This document shows, piece after piece, positions 35,531 to 42,698 of a DNA stretch of 47,726 nucleotides. The stretch's first letter is position 1. Each line of letters opens with the position of its first letter. The notes beneath the pieces are model-generated. The model made no database searches. It was not told where the DNA came from and saw only the letters and a list, made by a program, of their open reading frames with translations. The stretch comes from Candidatus Anaeroferrophillacea bacterium (lineage in GTDB: Bacteria; Desulfobacterota; Anaeroferrophillalia; Anaeroferrophillales; Anaeroferrophillaceae). The translations under genes were made by a program, and so were the position numbers. The DNA lies in assembly GCA_016933675.1 (NCBI GenBank), contig JAFGAM010000014.1, forward strand, positions 1-47,726. Direction: 5' to 3'.

Positions 35531-35543
35531 TCCTGCGGAGCGC

Positions 35544-35813
35544 ATGATGCACGCCTTCTTCCTCGGCACCAGCCTGTTCCTCTGCCTGCTGGTCCTCGTC
35601 TGCCTCTACCGGGTCATCTGGGGGCCGACCACCATCGACCGCATGGTCGCCGCCGGCGCCATCGGCACCAAGACGCTGATCATCCTCGTGCTGATGGGAT
35701 TCCTCTACGACCGCATCGCGATGTTTATCGATATCAGCATGGTCTACGCCATCCTCAACTTCATCGGCACCCTGGCGTTCGCCAAGTACTTCGAAGGCGC
35801 AGGAGAGATCTGA
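35544..35813 (+). CDS. mrpF: Mrp/Mnh-type antiporter subunit F
   Basis: An 89-residue three-helix subunit: FFLGTSLFLCLLVLVCLYRV, then the conserved loop WGPTTIDRMVAAGAIGTKTL, then LVLMGFLYDRIAMFIDISMV. Its last codon overlaps the mrpG start (ATG at 35813). Corresponds to MbhB in archaeal complexes. Confidence 0.92.
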   Translation: MMHAFFLGTSLFLCLLVLVCLYRVIWGPTTIDRMVAAGAIGTKTLIILVLMGFLYDRIAMFIDISMVYAILNFIGTLAFAKYFEGAGEI

Positions 35814-36124
35814 TGACCATCGCCAACGTCCTGACCGTCGCCCTGCTGGTCATCGGCTGTTTCTTTTTCCTCACCGGCACCATCGGCCTGGTGCGCTTCC
35901 CGGACTTCTACGCCCGCATGCACGCCACCGGCAAGAGCGATACCCTGGCGGTGTTCTGCTGCCTCCTGGCCCTGGCGATCCACCACGGTCTTGCCCTCGA
36001 CAGCTTCAAGCTGCTGCTCATCGCGGTCTTCGTCTACGTCGCCAACCCCACCGGCACCCACGCCATCTGCCGGGCGGCATTCCGCGCCGGCGTCAAACCC
36101 TGGACCAGGAAGACAAACAAATGA
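35813..36124 (+). CDS. mrpG: Mrp/Mnh-type antiporter subunit G
   Basis: A 103-residue subunit with two to three helices. GTIGLVRFPDFYARMHATGK with the conserved R-x-P-D-x-x-x-R-x-H-A pattern identifies MrpG/PhaG; ANPTGTHAICRAAFRAG follows. Start overlaps mrpF, stop overlaps the next gene by 4 nt. Equivalent to MbhC. Confidence 0.93.
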   Translation: MTIANVLTVALLVIGCFFFLTGTIGLVRFPDFYARMHATGKSDTLAVFCCLLALAIHHGLALDSFKLLLIAVFVYVANPTGTHAICRAAFRAGVKPWTRKTNK

Positions 36125-36366
36125 TCTGGCAGCTCGATATCGTACTCCTGGTGTTCATCGTCATCTGCGCCGTCGCCGCCATCACCGTCCGCGACCTGCT
36201 CAGTGCGGTGATCATCCTCGGCGCCTACAGCTTCTTCATGTGCCTGCTGTGGACCGAGATGGGCGCGGTGGATGTCGCCTTTACCGAGGCCTCGGTAGGC
36301 GCCGGCATCGGCACCGTGCTGTTCATCGCCGCCATCGCCAGGACCGCCCGGAGGTCGAAGGACTGA
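36121..36366 (+). CDS. DUF4040 / MbhD-like antiporter subunit (MrpA tail part 1)
   Basis: An 81-residue three-helix protein with ITVRDLLSAVIILGAYSFFM and DVAFTEASVGAGIGTVLFIA. This is the domain found in the C-terminal part of long MrpA proteins and as free-standing MbhD in archaeal hydrogenase-linked antiporters; the conserved Glu in FTEASVGAG is in the expected position. The 4-nt and 1-nt overlaps with both neighbours indicate tight operon packing. Confidence 0.88.
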   Translation: MIWQLDIVLLVFIVICAVAAITVRDLLSAVIILGAYSFFMCLLWTEMGAVDVAFTEASVGAGIGTVLFIAAIARTARRSKD

Positions 36367-36674
36367 TGAAGATCATGCCGCTGAAGATGGTGGCCTTCGC
36401 CGCCGTTGTGCTGACCGGCGCCCTGCTGCTCTACGGCGTCGAGGACATGCCCGCCTGGGGTGACCCGCAATCGCCGGCCAACACCCATGTGTCGCCGCGC
36501 TACATCGAGAACGCCATCCCCGACACCGCAACGCCGAACATCGTCACCGCAGTTCTGGCCGACTACCGCGGCTACGACACCCTCGGCGAAACCACGGTCA
36601 TCTTCACCGCCGGCATCGCCTGCCTCTACATCCTGCGCCGGCCGCGGAACCAGAGAAGGAAGGAACGCGACTGA
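36366..36674 (+). CDS. MbhE-like antiporter subunit (MrpA tail part 2)
   Basis: A 102-residue protein with one helix at each end (about residues 7-24 and 75-92). The internal segment SPRYIENAIPDTATPNIVTA leads into VLADYRGYDTLGETTVIFTA: the NIVTAVLADYRGYDTLGE region is the well-known MbhE / MrpA C-terminal motif. It starts by TGATG overlap with the MbhD-like gene and its stop touches the next ATG. With the preceding gene it replaces the C-terminus of a long MrpA. Confidence 0.88.
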   Translation: MKIMPLKMVAFAAVVLTGALLLYGVEDMPAWGDPQSPANTHVSPRYIENAIPDTATPNIVTAVLADYRGYDTLGETTVIFTAGIACLYILRRPRNQRRKERD

Positions 36675-37093
36675 TGCTGGAATACGTCATCGCCAAGTAC
36701 AATTACTGGGTCTACGTCATCCTCATGATGATCGGCCTCTATGCCATGATGGGCAAACGCAACCTGGTAAAAAAGCTCATCGGGATGAACATCTTCCAGA
36801 CCTCCATCATCCTTTTCTACGTCTCCATCGGAGTCAAGAAGGGCGGCGCCACGGTGCCGATCCTCGAAGGACACGGTCATGGCGGCCATCAGGCAGTCGA
36901 TGTTGCGACGATTCTCAACCCGCTGCCCCACGTCCTGATGCTTACCGCCATCGTCGTTTCCATCGCCACCACCGGGGTCGCCCTGGCCGCCCTGATCCTC
37001 ATCTACCGGCGCTACGGCACCCTGGAGGAAGATGAAATCATTGCCGCCCGGCGGGCTGCGGCGGCGCCGAAAGCAAAGGATCAGGCATCATGA
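36674..37093 (+). CDS. mrpC: NuoK-like antiporter subunit C (MrpC/MbhG)
   Basis: A 139-residue three-helix NuoK homolog. WVYVILMMIGLYAMMGKRNL is helix 1, VKKLIGMNIFQTSIILFYVS is helix 2 with its pattern intact, and LTAIVVSIATTGVALAALIL is helix 3 with its Ala/Thr pattern. A short His/Gly-rich insertion (EGHGHGGHQAV) lies in the loop between helices 2 and 3. Charged Ala-rich tail. Stop overlaps the next gene by 4 nt. Confidence 0.92.
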   Translation: MLEYVIAKYNYWVYVILMMIGLYAMMGKRNLVKKLIGMNIFQTSIILFYVSIGVKKGGATVPILEGHGHGGHQAVDVATILNPLPHVLMLTAIVVSIATTGVALAALILIYRRYGTLEEDEIIAARRAAAAPKAKDQAS

Positions 37094-38601
37094 CCGCCCA
37101 GCTTCCCGCGCTCCAGATCGCCATCCCGCTGCTCGGCGCCTTCATCACCCCGCTCATCGGCTGGCACCGGCCCCGCCTGGCGGGGCTGTGGGCCCTCGCC
37201 GTCCTTGCCGGCGCCGCAGCGCTGGCGGTCGCCCTCCTGATGCAGGTCACCGCCCACGGACCCATCTCCTACCACCTCGGCAACTGGGCACCACCGTGGG
37301 GCATAGCGTACGCCGTCGACCATCTGACGGTGCTGATGCTGCTGTTGATCACCGGTATCGGCCTGATGGCCTTCCTCCAGGCGCGGCCGGCGGTTGCCGT
37401 CTCGATGCCCGGCCGGGAGCCGTATTTCTACACCCTGTTCCTGCTCCAGGTCACCGGGCTGTCGGGCATCGTCATCACCGGCGACATGTTCAACCTCTTC
37501 GTCTTCCTCGAAATCTCGTCGCTCTCGGGCTACGCCCTCATCGCCCTGGGCGAGGACGGGGCGCCGCTGGCGACCTTCAACTACATCATCATCGGCACTG
37601 TCGGCGCCTGCTTCTATCTGCTCGGCGTCGGCTACCTCTACATCGTTACCGGCTCCCTCAACATGGCCGACCTCGCGAACCTGCTGCCGGCGCTGTACCA
37701 CTCCAAGGTAGTGCTGGTGGCCTTCGCCTTCTTCACCGTCGGGGTGGCGATCAAGATGGGGCTCTTCCCGCTGCACACCTGGATGCCCGACGCCTATACC
37801 ACCGCGCCGGCGCCCGCCAGCGCCCTCATCGCCCCGCTGATGACCAAGGTGGCGGCCTACGTCATGATCCGCATCATGTTCACCGTCTTCCGGCCGGAAT
37901 TCGATATCGGCGTCATCCCGGTAGCGACGATCCTTGGCTGGATGGCGGTGATCGCCATCCTCGTCGGCGGCATCAAGGCCCTGGCGCAGACCGACCTGAA
38001 ACGGATGCTGACCTACATCATGGTGGCCGAGGTGGGCTATATCGTCATGGGGATCAGCGTCATGAACCGCCCGGGGCTTACCGGCGCCATCCTGCACATC
38101 ATGAACGACGCCTGCATGGTGGCCTGTCTGTTCCTGGTGATCGGTGCCCTGGCCCACAAGGGCATCCCGCGAACGATTTCGGAGCTCGGCAGCCTGAACC
38201 GGAAGATGCCTTTCACCATGGCCGCCTTCGTCGTCGCCGCGCTGTCCATGTGCGGCCTGCCGCCAGCCTGCGGGTTTTTCAGCAAGTGGTACCTGGTGCA
38301 GGGCACCGTCGCCGCCGGGCAGTGGGTCTTCGCCGGCACCCTGCTGGTCAGCAGCCTGATCAACGCGGTACTCTTCTTCCGCGTCATCGAGAAGGCCTAC
38401 CTGGCACCGGGAGGCGGCCACGGTCATGATGACCAGCAACACGACGACGGCCACGGGACGGCGAACGTCGTCCGGGACGAGGCCCCGGCGGCGATGCTCG
38501 CGCCGATCCTTATCATGGCGGCACTGATTCTCGTGCTGGGTCCCTTCAGCGGCACCATCATCGATGCGGTGATCAGCCACGCGGTGCCGGCGGCATTCTA
38601 G
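37090..38601 (+). CDS. mrpD: Proton-conducting antiporter-like subunit 1 (MrpD/MbhH/NuoN-like)
   Basis: A 503-residue membrane protein with about 14 helices. The ion-path residues are present: Glu in DMFNLFVFLEISSLSGYALI, Lys in VGVAIKMGLFPLHTWMPDAY, and a further Lys in LMTKVAAYVMIRIM, plus the broken-helix region DLKRMLTYIMVAEVGYIVMG. A His/Asp-rich cytoplasmic-type loop (GGHGHDDQQHDDGHG) lies near residue 442. This is the standard MrpD position after subunit C. Confidence 0.93.
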   Translation: MTAQLPALQIAIPLLGAFITPLIGWHRPRLAGLWALAVLAGAAALAVALLMQVTAHGPISYHLGNWAPPWGIAYAVDHLTVLMLLLITGIGLMAFLQARPAVAVSMPGREPYFYTLFLLQVTGLSGIVITGDMFNLFVFLEISSLSGYALIALGEDGAPLATFNYIIIGTVGACFYLLGVGYLYIVTGSLNMADLANLLPALYHSKVVLVAFAFFTVGVAIKMGLFPLHTWMPDAYTTAPAPASALIAPLMTKVAAYVMIRIMFTVFRPEFDIGVIPVATILGWMAVIAILVGGIKALAQTDLKRMLTYIMVAEVGYIVMGISVMNRPGLTGAILHIMNDACMVACLFLVIGALAHKGIPRTISELGSLNRKMPFTMAAFVVAALSMCGLPPACGFFSKWYLVQGTVAAGQWVFAGTLLVSSLINAVLFFRVIEKAYLAPGGGHGHDDQQHDDGHGTANVVRDEAPAAMLAPILIMAALILVLGPFSGTIIDAVISHAVPAAF

Positions 38602-38687
38602 GAGCAGTCACCCGGAATACGGCGGGGATGGCGGCACCCGTGCCATGTATCGAGCGGTCTGATTAACATGAAAGGAAAGCGGTACCC

Positions 38688-40181
38688 ATGACCGATACCG
38701 TCATCTCAACCCGGCCGCTTCTGGCGGTGCTCGTCTCCTTCGCCGCCGGGATGCTGATCCTCGCCACCGGCGACCGGCGGCCCAACCTGCGCGAGGGCTG
38801 GACCATCGCCGCGGCACTGATCAAATTCGGCCTCGTCGTCTCGATGATCCCGACGGTACTCGCCGGCAAGGTGATTACCTGCCGGCTGCTGACCCTGCTG
38901 CCGGGGGTTGAACTGGTCTTCCGGGTCGACGCCTTCGGCCTGCTCTTCGGGGTCATCGCCGCGACCCTGTGGATACCCACCTCGTTCTACTCCATCGGCT
39001 ATGTGCGGACACTCAACGAACACGCCCAGAGCCGCTATTTCTTCGCCTTCGCCCTTTGTCTGTCATCGGCGGTCGGGGTGGCCTTCGCCGGCAACCTGCT
39101 GACGCTTTTGATCTGCTACGAGGTGCTCACCATCGCCACCTGGCCGCTAGTGATCCACCACGAGGACGGCGCCGCGATCATGGGCGGACGCAAGTACCTG
39201 GTCTACACCCTCACCGCCGGCACCGGACTGCTGCTGGCGACGGTGGTCACCTACAGCCTCGCCGGCACCCTCGATTTCACCCCCGGCGGGTTCCTCGCCG
39301 GCCACGCCCCCGACGGCCTGCTGATGCTGCTCTTCGTGTTGTTCATCGCCGGTTTCGGGGTCAAGGCGGGGATCATGCCATTCCACGAATGGCTGCCCAC
39401 GGCGATGGTGGCCCCCACCCCGGTAAGCGCGCTGCTGCACGCGGTGGCGGTGGTCAAGGCCGGGGTCTTCGGCTGCGTGCGGGTGCTGCTCTTCGTCTTC
39501 GGCCCCAACCTGCTCCGGGAGCTGGGCATCTGGCAGGCGATGGCCGGGGTGGCCGCCTTCACCGTCGTCGCCGCCGGCCTGCTGGCCCTGGGCCAGGACC
39601 ATCTCAAGCGGCGGCTGGCCTTTTCCACCATCAACAACCTCGCCCTCATCCTGCTCGGCGTCACCCTGCTGAGCGAGAACGCCATCCGCGGCGGCATCCT
39701 GCACATCGCCAACCACGCCTTCATGAAGATAACCCTGTTCTTCTGCGCCGGAGCGATCTACGCCAAGACCCACAAGGACCACGTCAGCCAGCTCGACGGG
39801 CTGGGCCGGCAGATGCCCTTCACCTTCGCCGCCTTCACCATCGCCGCCATGGGGCTTTCGGGAATCCCGCCGGTGAACGGCTTCATCAGCAAGTGGTTCC
39901 TCTGCCTTGGCGCGGTGCAGGCGGGTGAACTGCTCTTTCTCTTCGTCATCCTCACCAGCGCGATGCTCGATGTCGCCTTCTTCTTTCCAATCATCTTCAA
40001 CGGCTTCTTCAGGGAGCCGCGGCCCGATGTCGCGCCGCGCATCGACGAGGCGCCGCTGATCATGGTCATCCCGCTGTGCGCCACGGCGGCGTTTTCGGTG
40101 CTGTTCGGGATCATGCCCGACGCCGTGCTGCACTTCTTCTCCATCACCACCCACGCCGTCCAACAGGTTCTGGGAGGGTAA
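38688..40181 (+). CDS. Proton-conducting antiporter-like subunit 2 (NuoL/MrpD-like)
   Basis: A 497-residue paralog with about 14 helices. Glu of helix 5 is in LTLLICYEVLTIATWPLVIH; the helix 7 Lys is in GFGVKAGIMPFHEWLPTAMV; VSALLHAVAVVKAGVFGCVR has the helix 8 His and Lys; LKRRLAFSTINNLALILLGV covers the discontinuous helix. The VAPTPVSALLHA pattern is closer to NuoL/MrpA than to NuoN, so it may substitute for the N-terminal module of MrpA. AAAGGA precedes the ATG. 86 bp of gene-free DNA separate it from the previous gene. Confidence 0.92.
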   Translation: MTDTVISTRPLLAVLVSFAAGMLILATGDRRPNLREGWTIAAALIKFGLVVSMIPTVLAGKVITCRLLTLLPGVELVFRVDAFGLLFGVIAATLWIPTSFYSIGYVRTLNEHAQSRYFFAFALCLSSAVGVAFAGNLLTLLICYEVLTIATWPLVIHHEDGAAIMGGRKYLVYTLTAGTGLLLATVVTYSLAGTLDFTPGGFLAGHAPDGLLMLLFVLFIAGFGVKAGIMPFHEWLPTAMVAPTPVSALLHAVAVVKAGVFGCVRVLLFVFGPNLLRELGIWQAMAGVAAFTVVAAGLLALGQDHLKRRLAFSTINNLALILLGVTLLSENAIRGGILHIANHAFMKITLFFCAGAIYAKTHKDHVSQLDGLGRQMPFTFAAFTIAAMGLSGIPPVNGFISKWFLCLGAVQAGELLFLFVILTSAMLDVAFFFPIIFNGFFREPRPDVAPRIDEAPLIMVIPLCATAAFSVLFGIMPDAVLHFFSITTHAVQQVLGG

Positions 40182-40187
40182 GATTTC

Positions 40188-40406
40188 ATGACCGCGAAAC
40201 TTCGCCTGCTGCTCTATACCGCCATTGCCGTCACCGCCGTGCTGGGGTTCATATTTCCCAACCACCACCCGCACTTCTGGTGGCAGAAGCTGCCGATCTT
40301 CGACGTCTTCTTCGGCTTCTTCGGCTGCATCCTGATTATCGTCTCCGCCAAGTGGCTGGGGCATCACTGGCTGATGAAGGACCGGGACTATTACGATCAG
40401 AATTGA
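40188..40406 (+). CDS. Small membrane companion protein of the antiporter cluster
   Basis: A 72-residue protein with two helices (LLLYTAIAVTAVLGFIFP and FDVFFGFFGCILIIVSAKWL) separated by the aromatic and His-rich loop NHHPHFWWQKLP, ending in KWLGHHWLMKDRDYYDQN. I recall similar small proteins next to MrpD-like genes in other proteobacteria, but none with a named function. It starts 6 bp after the preceding antiporter subunit. It may be a structural subunit of the complex. The ATG has a weak ribosome binding site (GGGAGGG about 10 nt upstream). Confidence 0.75.
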   Translation: MTAKLRLLLYTAIAVTAVLGFIFPNHHPHFWWQKLPIFDVFFGFFGCILIIVSAKWLGHHWLMKDRDYYDQN

Positions 40407-40686
40407 TGACATTACTGAATCAAGCCGCACGCGGTTCGTCAAAAGATCTGGCTGCGGTCGTCGGGAGATCTGGCTTTTGAATTCATCCCCGCAACCTAAC
40501 GGTGAGACCCTCAGCTGCTGGGGTGTATGCTTATACCTATGGGTAGTTTGCCGCGTTCAGCGCAACGTTCCTTGATGATGAATCGCTGCCGCGGGCAGCG
40601 TGGGGCGATGACTTCCGTCCCCCGGCTTCCGGCTCGTGGATTCTGACTTCTGACTTCTGACTTCCGTATCCTGGAATGAGGTTTAC
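40407..40686. other. 280-bp intergenic stretch inside the antiporter cluster
   Basis: No gene was recognised. It contains two copies of AGATCTGGCT about 24 bp apart near 40444 and 40468, and a heptamer tandem (separate entry). It separates the small companion protein from the third antiporter subunit. No clear promoter or terminator. Confidence 0.5.
40641..40661. repeat. Heptamer tandem repeat TTCTGAC x3
   Basis: Three perfect consecutive TTCTGAC units followed by the degenerate TTCCGTA. The related GACTTCCGT also occurs about 50 bp upstream. It lies 26-46 bp before the ATG of the third antiporter subunit, ahead of the GGAATGAGG ribosome-binding stretch. Confidence 0.8.
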
Positions 40687-42477
40687 ATGACCACCGTGAT
40701 GCATCCGGCCCTGTACTACATTCTCGGCGCCCTGCTGCTGCCCTTCATCCGCGTGCGGCACCTTCAGCAGGCGGCGGCCCTGCTGATCCCCGTGGCGGCG
40801 CTCACCAGTCTGCTGCTGATGAAACACGAGGTCTACTGGCAGCACTCGTTCCTCGGCTACGAACTGGTTTTCGGCCGGGTGGACAAGCTGGCGATGGTCT
40901 TCGCCCTGGTGTTCGTCATCATCTCCTTCATCGCCATGGTCTACGCCATCCACATCCGCGAGGTCGGGCAGCATGTGGCGGCATACCTCTACGTCGGCAG
41001 CACCCTGCTGGTGGTCTTCGCCGGCGACCTGTTCACCCTCTTCGTCGGCTGGGAGATCATGGCGGCGGCCTCGGTATTTCTCATCTGGTACAACCGTACC
41101 CGCCGCTCACTGGAGGCCGGTTTCCGCTACGCCATGGTGCACCTTTTCGGCGGCGCGGTGCTGCTGGCCGGCATCGTCCTGCAGGTGGCCCAAACCGGAT
41201 CCACCGCCTTCACCGTCTTCGACCCGGCGACCCTGGCCGGCAAATTCATCCTGCTGGGCTTCATCATCAACGCCGCGGTACCGCCACTGCACGCCTGGCT
41301 GCCGGACGCCTATCCTGAAGGCACCATCACCGGCAGCGTCTTCATGACCGCCTTCACCACCAAAAGCGCGGTCTACGTCCTGGCACGCAGCTTCGCCGGC
41401 ACCGAGCTGCTGGTCTGGCTCGGCGCGATCATGACCCTCTACGGCGTCTACTACGCGGTACTGGAAAAGGACATCCGGCGGCTGCTGGCTTATCATATCG
41501 TCAGCCAGGTGGGCTACATGGTCTGCGGCGTCGGCATGGGCACCGAGATGGCGATCAATGGCGCCACCGCCCACGCCTTCTGCCACATCCTCTACAAGGC
41601 GCTGCTGTTCATGGGCATGGGGGCGATCATCCACGTCACCGGCCGGCGCTCGATCCTCGACCTCCAGGGCCGCAACCTCTACCGGCGGATGCCCATCACC
41701 CTGGCACTCTACATGGTCGGCGCCTTTTCCATCTCCGCGGTGCCGCTGTTCAACGGCTTCGTCAGCAAGACCATGGTGGTGGCCGCCGCCGGTCACGACC
41801 ACCGGCCGCTGATCGAACTGATGCTGCACCTGGCTTCGGTGGGTACGTTTCTCAGTGTCGGATTGAAGCTGCCCTGGGGAGCGTGGTTCGGCAAACCGCG
41901 GGAGGGACACGTGCATGAGCTGGCAGAGGCCGGCGAGCCGCCATTCAACATGCTTCTGGCCATGGGCCTGGCGGCGGCGCTGTGCATCATCACCGGGATA
42001 CAGCCACAATTGCTCTACCACCTGCTCCCGCATCCGGTACACTTCCACCCCTACGAAGCCCACAAGGTGGTTGCCGGTCTGCAACTGCTGGTGCTGACGG
42101 TGGCGGGATTCTGGATCTTCCTTGACAAACTGATGGCCGGCAAACCGGCGATCACCCTGGATACCGACTGGTTTTACCGGCTGTTCGGCCGTGCCATGGT
42201 GCTGTTTTGCACCTACCCGCTGAACCGCTTCCGGCTGTTGTTGCAGGCGGGCTTCGCCGACCGCACCCGTGAGGTCGGGCGCCTGAGCGGCAATCCATAC
42301 AACGTGCTGGAGATCTTCTGGATATCGTTGCTGGGAAAAGAACCCCCGGCACTGGGGAAACTGCTGCAAAAACCTTTTTATGAGGATCGCTACCGGATGC
42401 CGGTGGGGCTTGGCGTCTGCACCGCGCTGATCTTTCTCTTCGTTTTCGGTCTGGTCTATATCCGCGTCGCGAGCTGA
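40687..42477 (+). CDS. Proton-conducting antiporter-like subunit 3 (Na+/H+ antiporter subunit D type)
   Basis: A 596-residue paralog, longer at the C-terminus than the other two. The helix 5 Glu is in DLFTLFVGWEIMAAASVFLI, and FTTKSAVYVLARSFAG has a helix 8 Lys. At the usual helix 7 Lys position the sequence is IINAAVPPLHAWLPDAY with Asn at residue 195, so this channel lacks that charged residue. IRRLLAYHIVSQVGYMVCGV is the discontinuous helix. Beyond about residue 440 there are extra helices and amphipathic segments. GAGG is near the ATG. Ends the operon; 221 bp follow before the convergent gene. Confidence 0.9.
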   Translation: MTTVMHPALYYILGALLLPFIRVRHLQQAAALLIPVAALTSLLLMKHEVYWQHSFLGYELVFGRVDKLAMVFALVFVIISFIAMVYAIHIREVGQHVAAYLYVGSTLLVVFAGDLFTLFVGWEIMAAASVFLIWYNRTRRSLEAGFRYAMVHLFGGAVLLAGIVLQVAQTGSTAFTVFDPATLAGKFILLGFIINAAVPPLHAWLPDAYPEGTITGSVFMTAFTTKSAVYVLARSFAGTELLVWLGAIMTLYGVYYAVLEKDIRRLLAYHIVSQVGYMVCGVGMGTEMAINGATAHAFCHILYKALLFMGMGAIIHVTGRRSILDLQGRNLYRRMPITLALYMVGAFSISAVPLFNGFVSKTMVVAAAGHDHRPLIELMLHLASVGTFLSVGLKLPWGAWFGKPREGHVHELAEAGEPPFNMLLAMGLAAALCIITGIQPQLLYHLLPHPVHFHPYEAHKVVAGLQLLVLTVAGFWIFLDKLMAGKPAITLDTDWFYRLFGRAMVLFCTYPLNRFRLLLQAGFADRTREVGRLSGNPYNVLEIFWISLLGKEPPALGKLLQKPFYEDRYRMPVGLGVCTALIFLFVFGLVYIRVAS

Positions 42478-42530
42478 GGGCCGGGGGCAGAAGGCGGGCG
42501 ATCTTTCTCCCCTTCCTGGTTTTCGTCGAA

Positions 42531-42567
42531 GTCGGAATCATTGTCGGAATCGTTGTCGAGATCGGTT
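42531..42567. repeat. 12-bp tandem repeat after the antiporter operon
   Basis: GTCGGAATCATT, GTCGGAATCGTT and the degenerate GTCGAGATCGGTT follow each other directly. It lies in the gene-free space between two convergent genes (42478-42698). No terminator hairpin with a T-run was recognised there. Confidence 0.7.
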
Positions 42568-42698
42568 GACTACGGCACCTGATCCTCGTGAGCGGCACTG
42601 TCGGCGCCATCCAAGCGCTACACATACATGCAGCCTCTCGTATCCGAACCCCTTCCCTATCCGTTCGTCACCCATTCCAATGGCGACCCCGATACCGA

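Noticed and set aside
34352-42477. Respiratory complex I or membrane-bound hydrogenase
   Set aside because: The NuoL/M/N/K-like subunits are accompanied by MrpE, B, F and G, and no iron-sulfur, NiFe or quinone-module subunit is present in the window.
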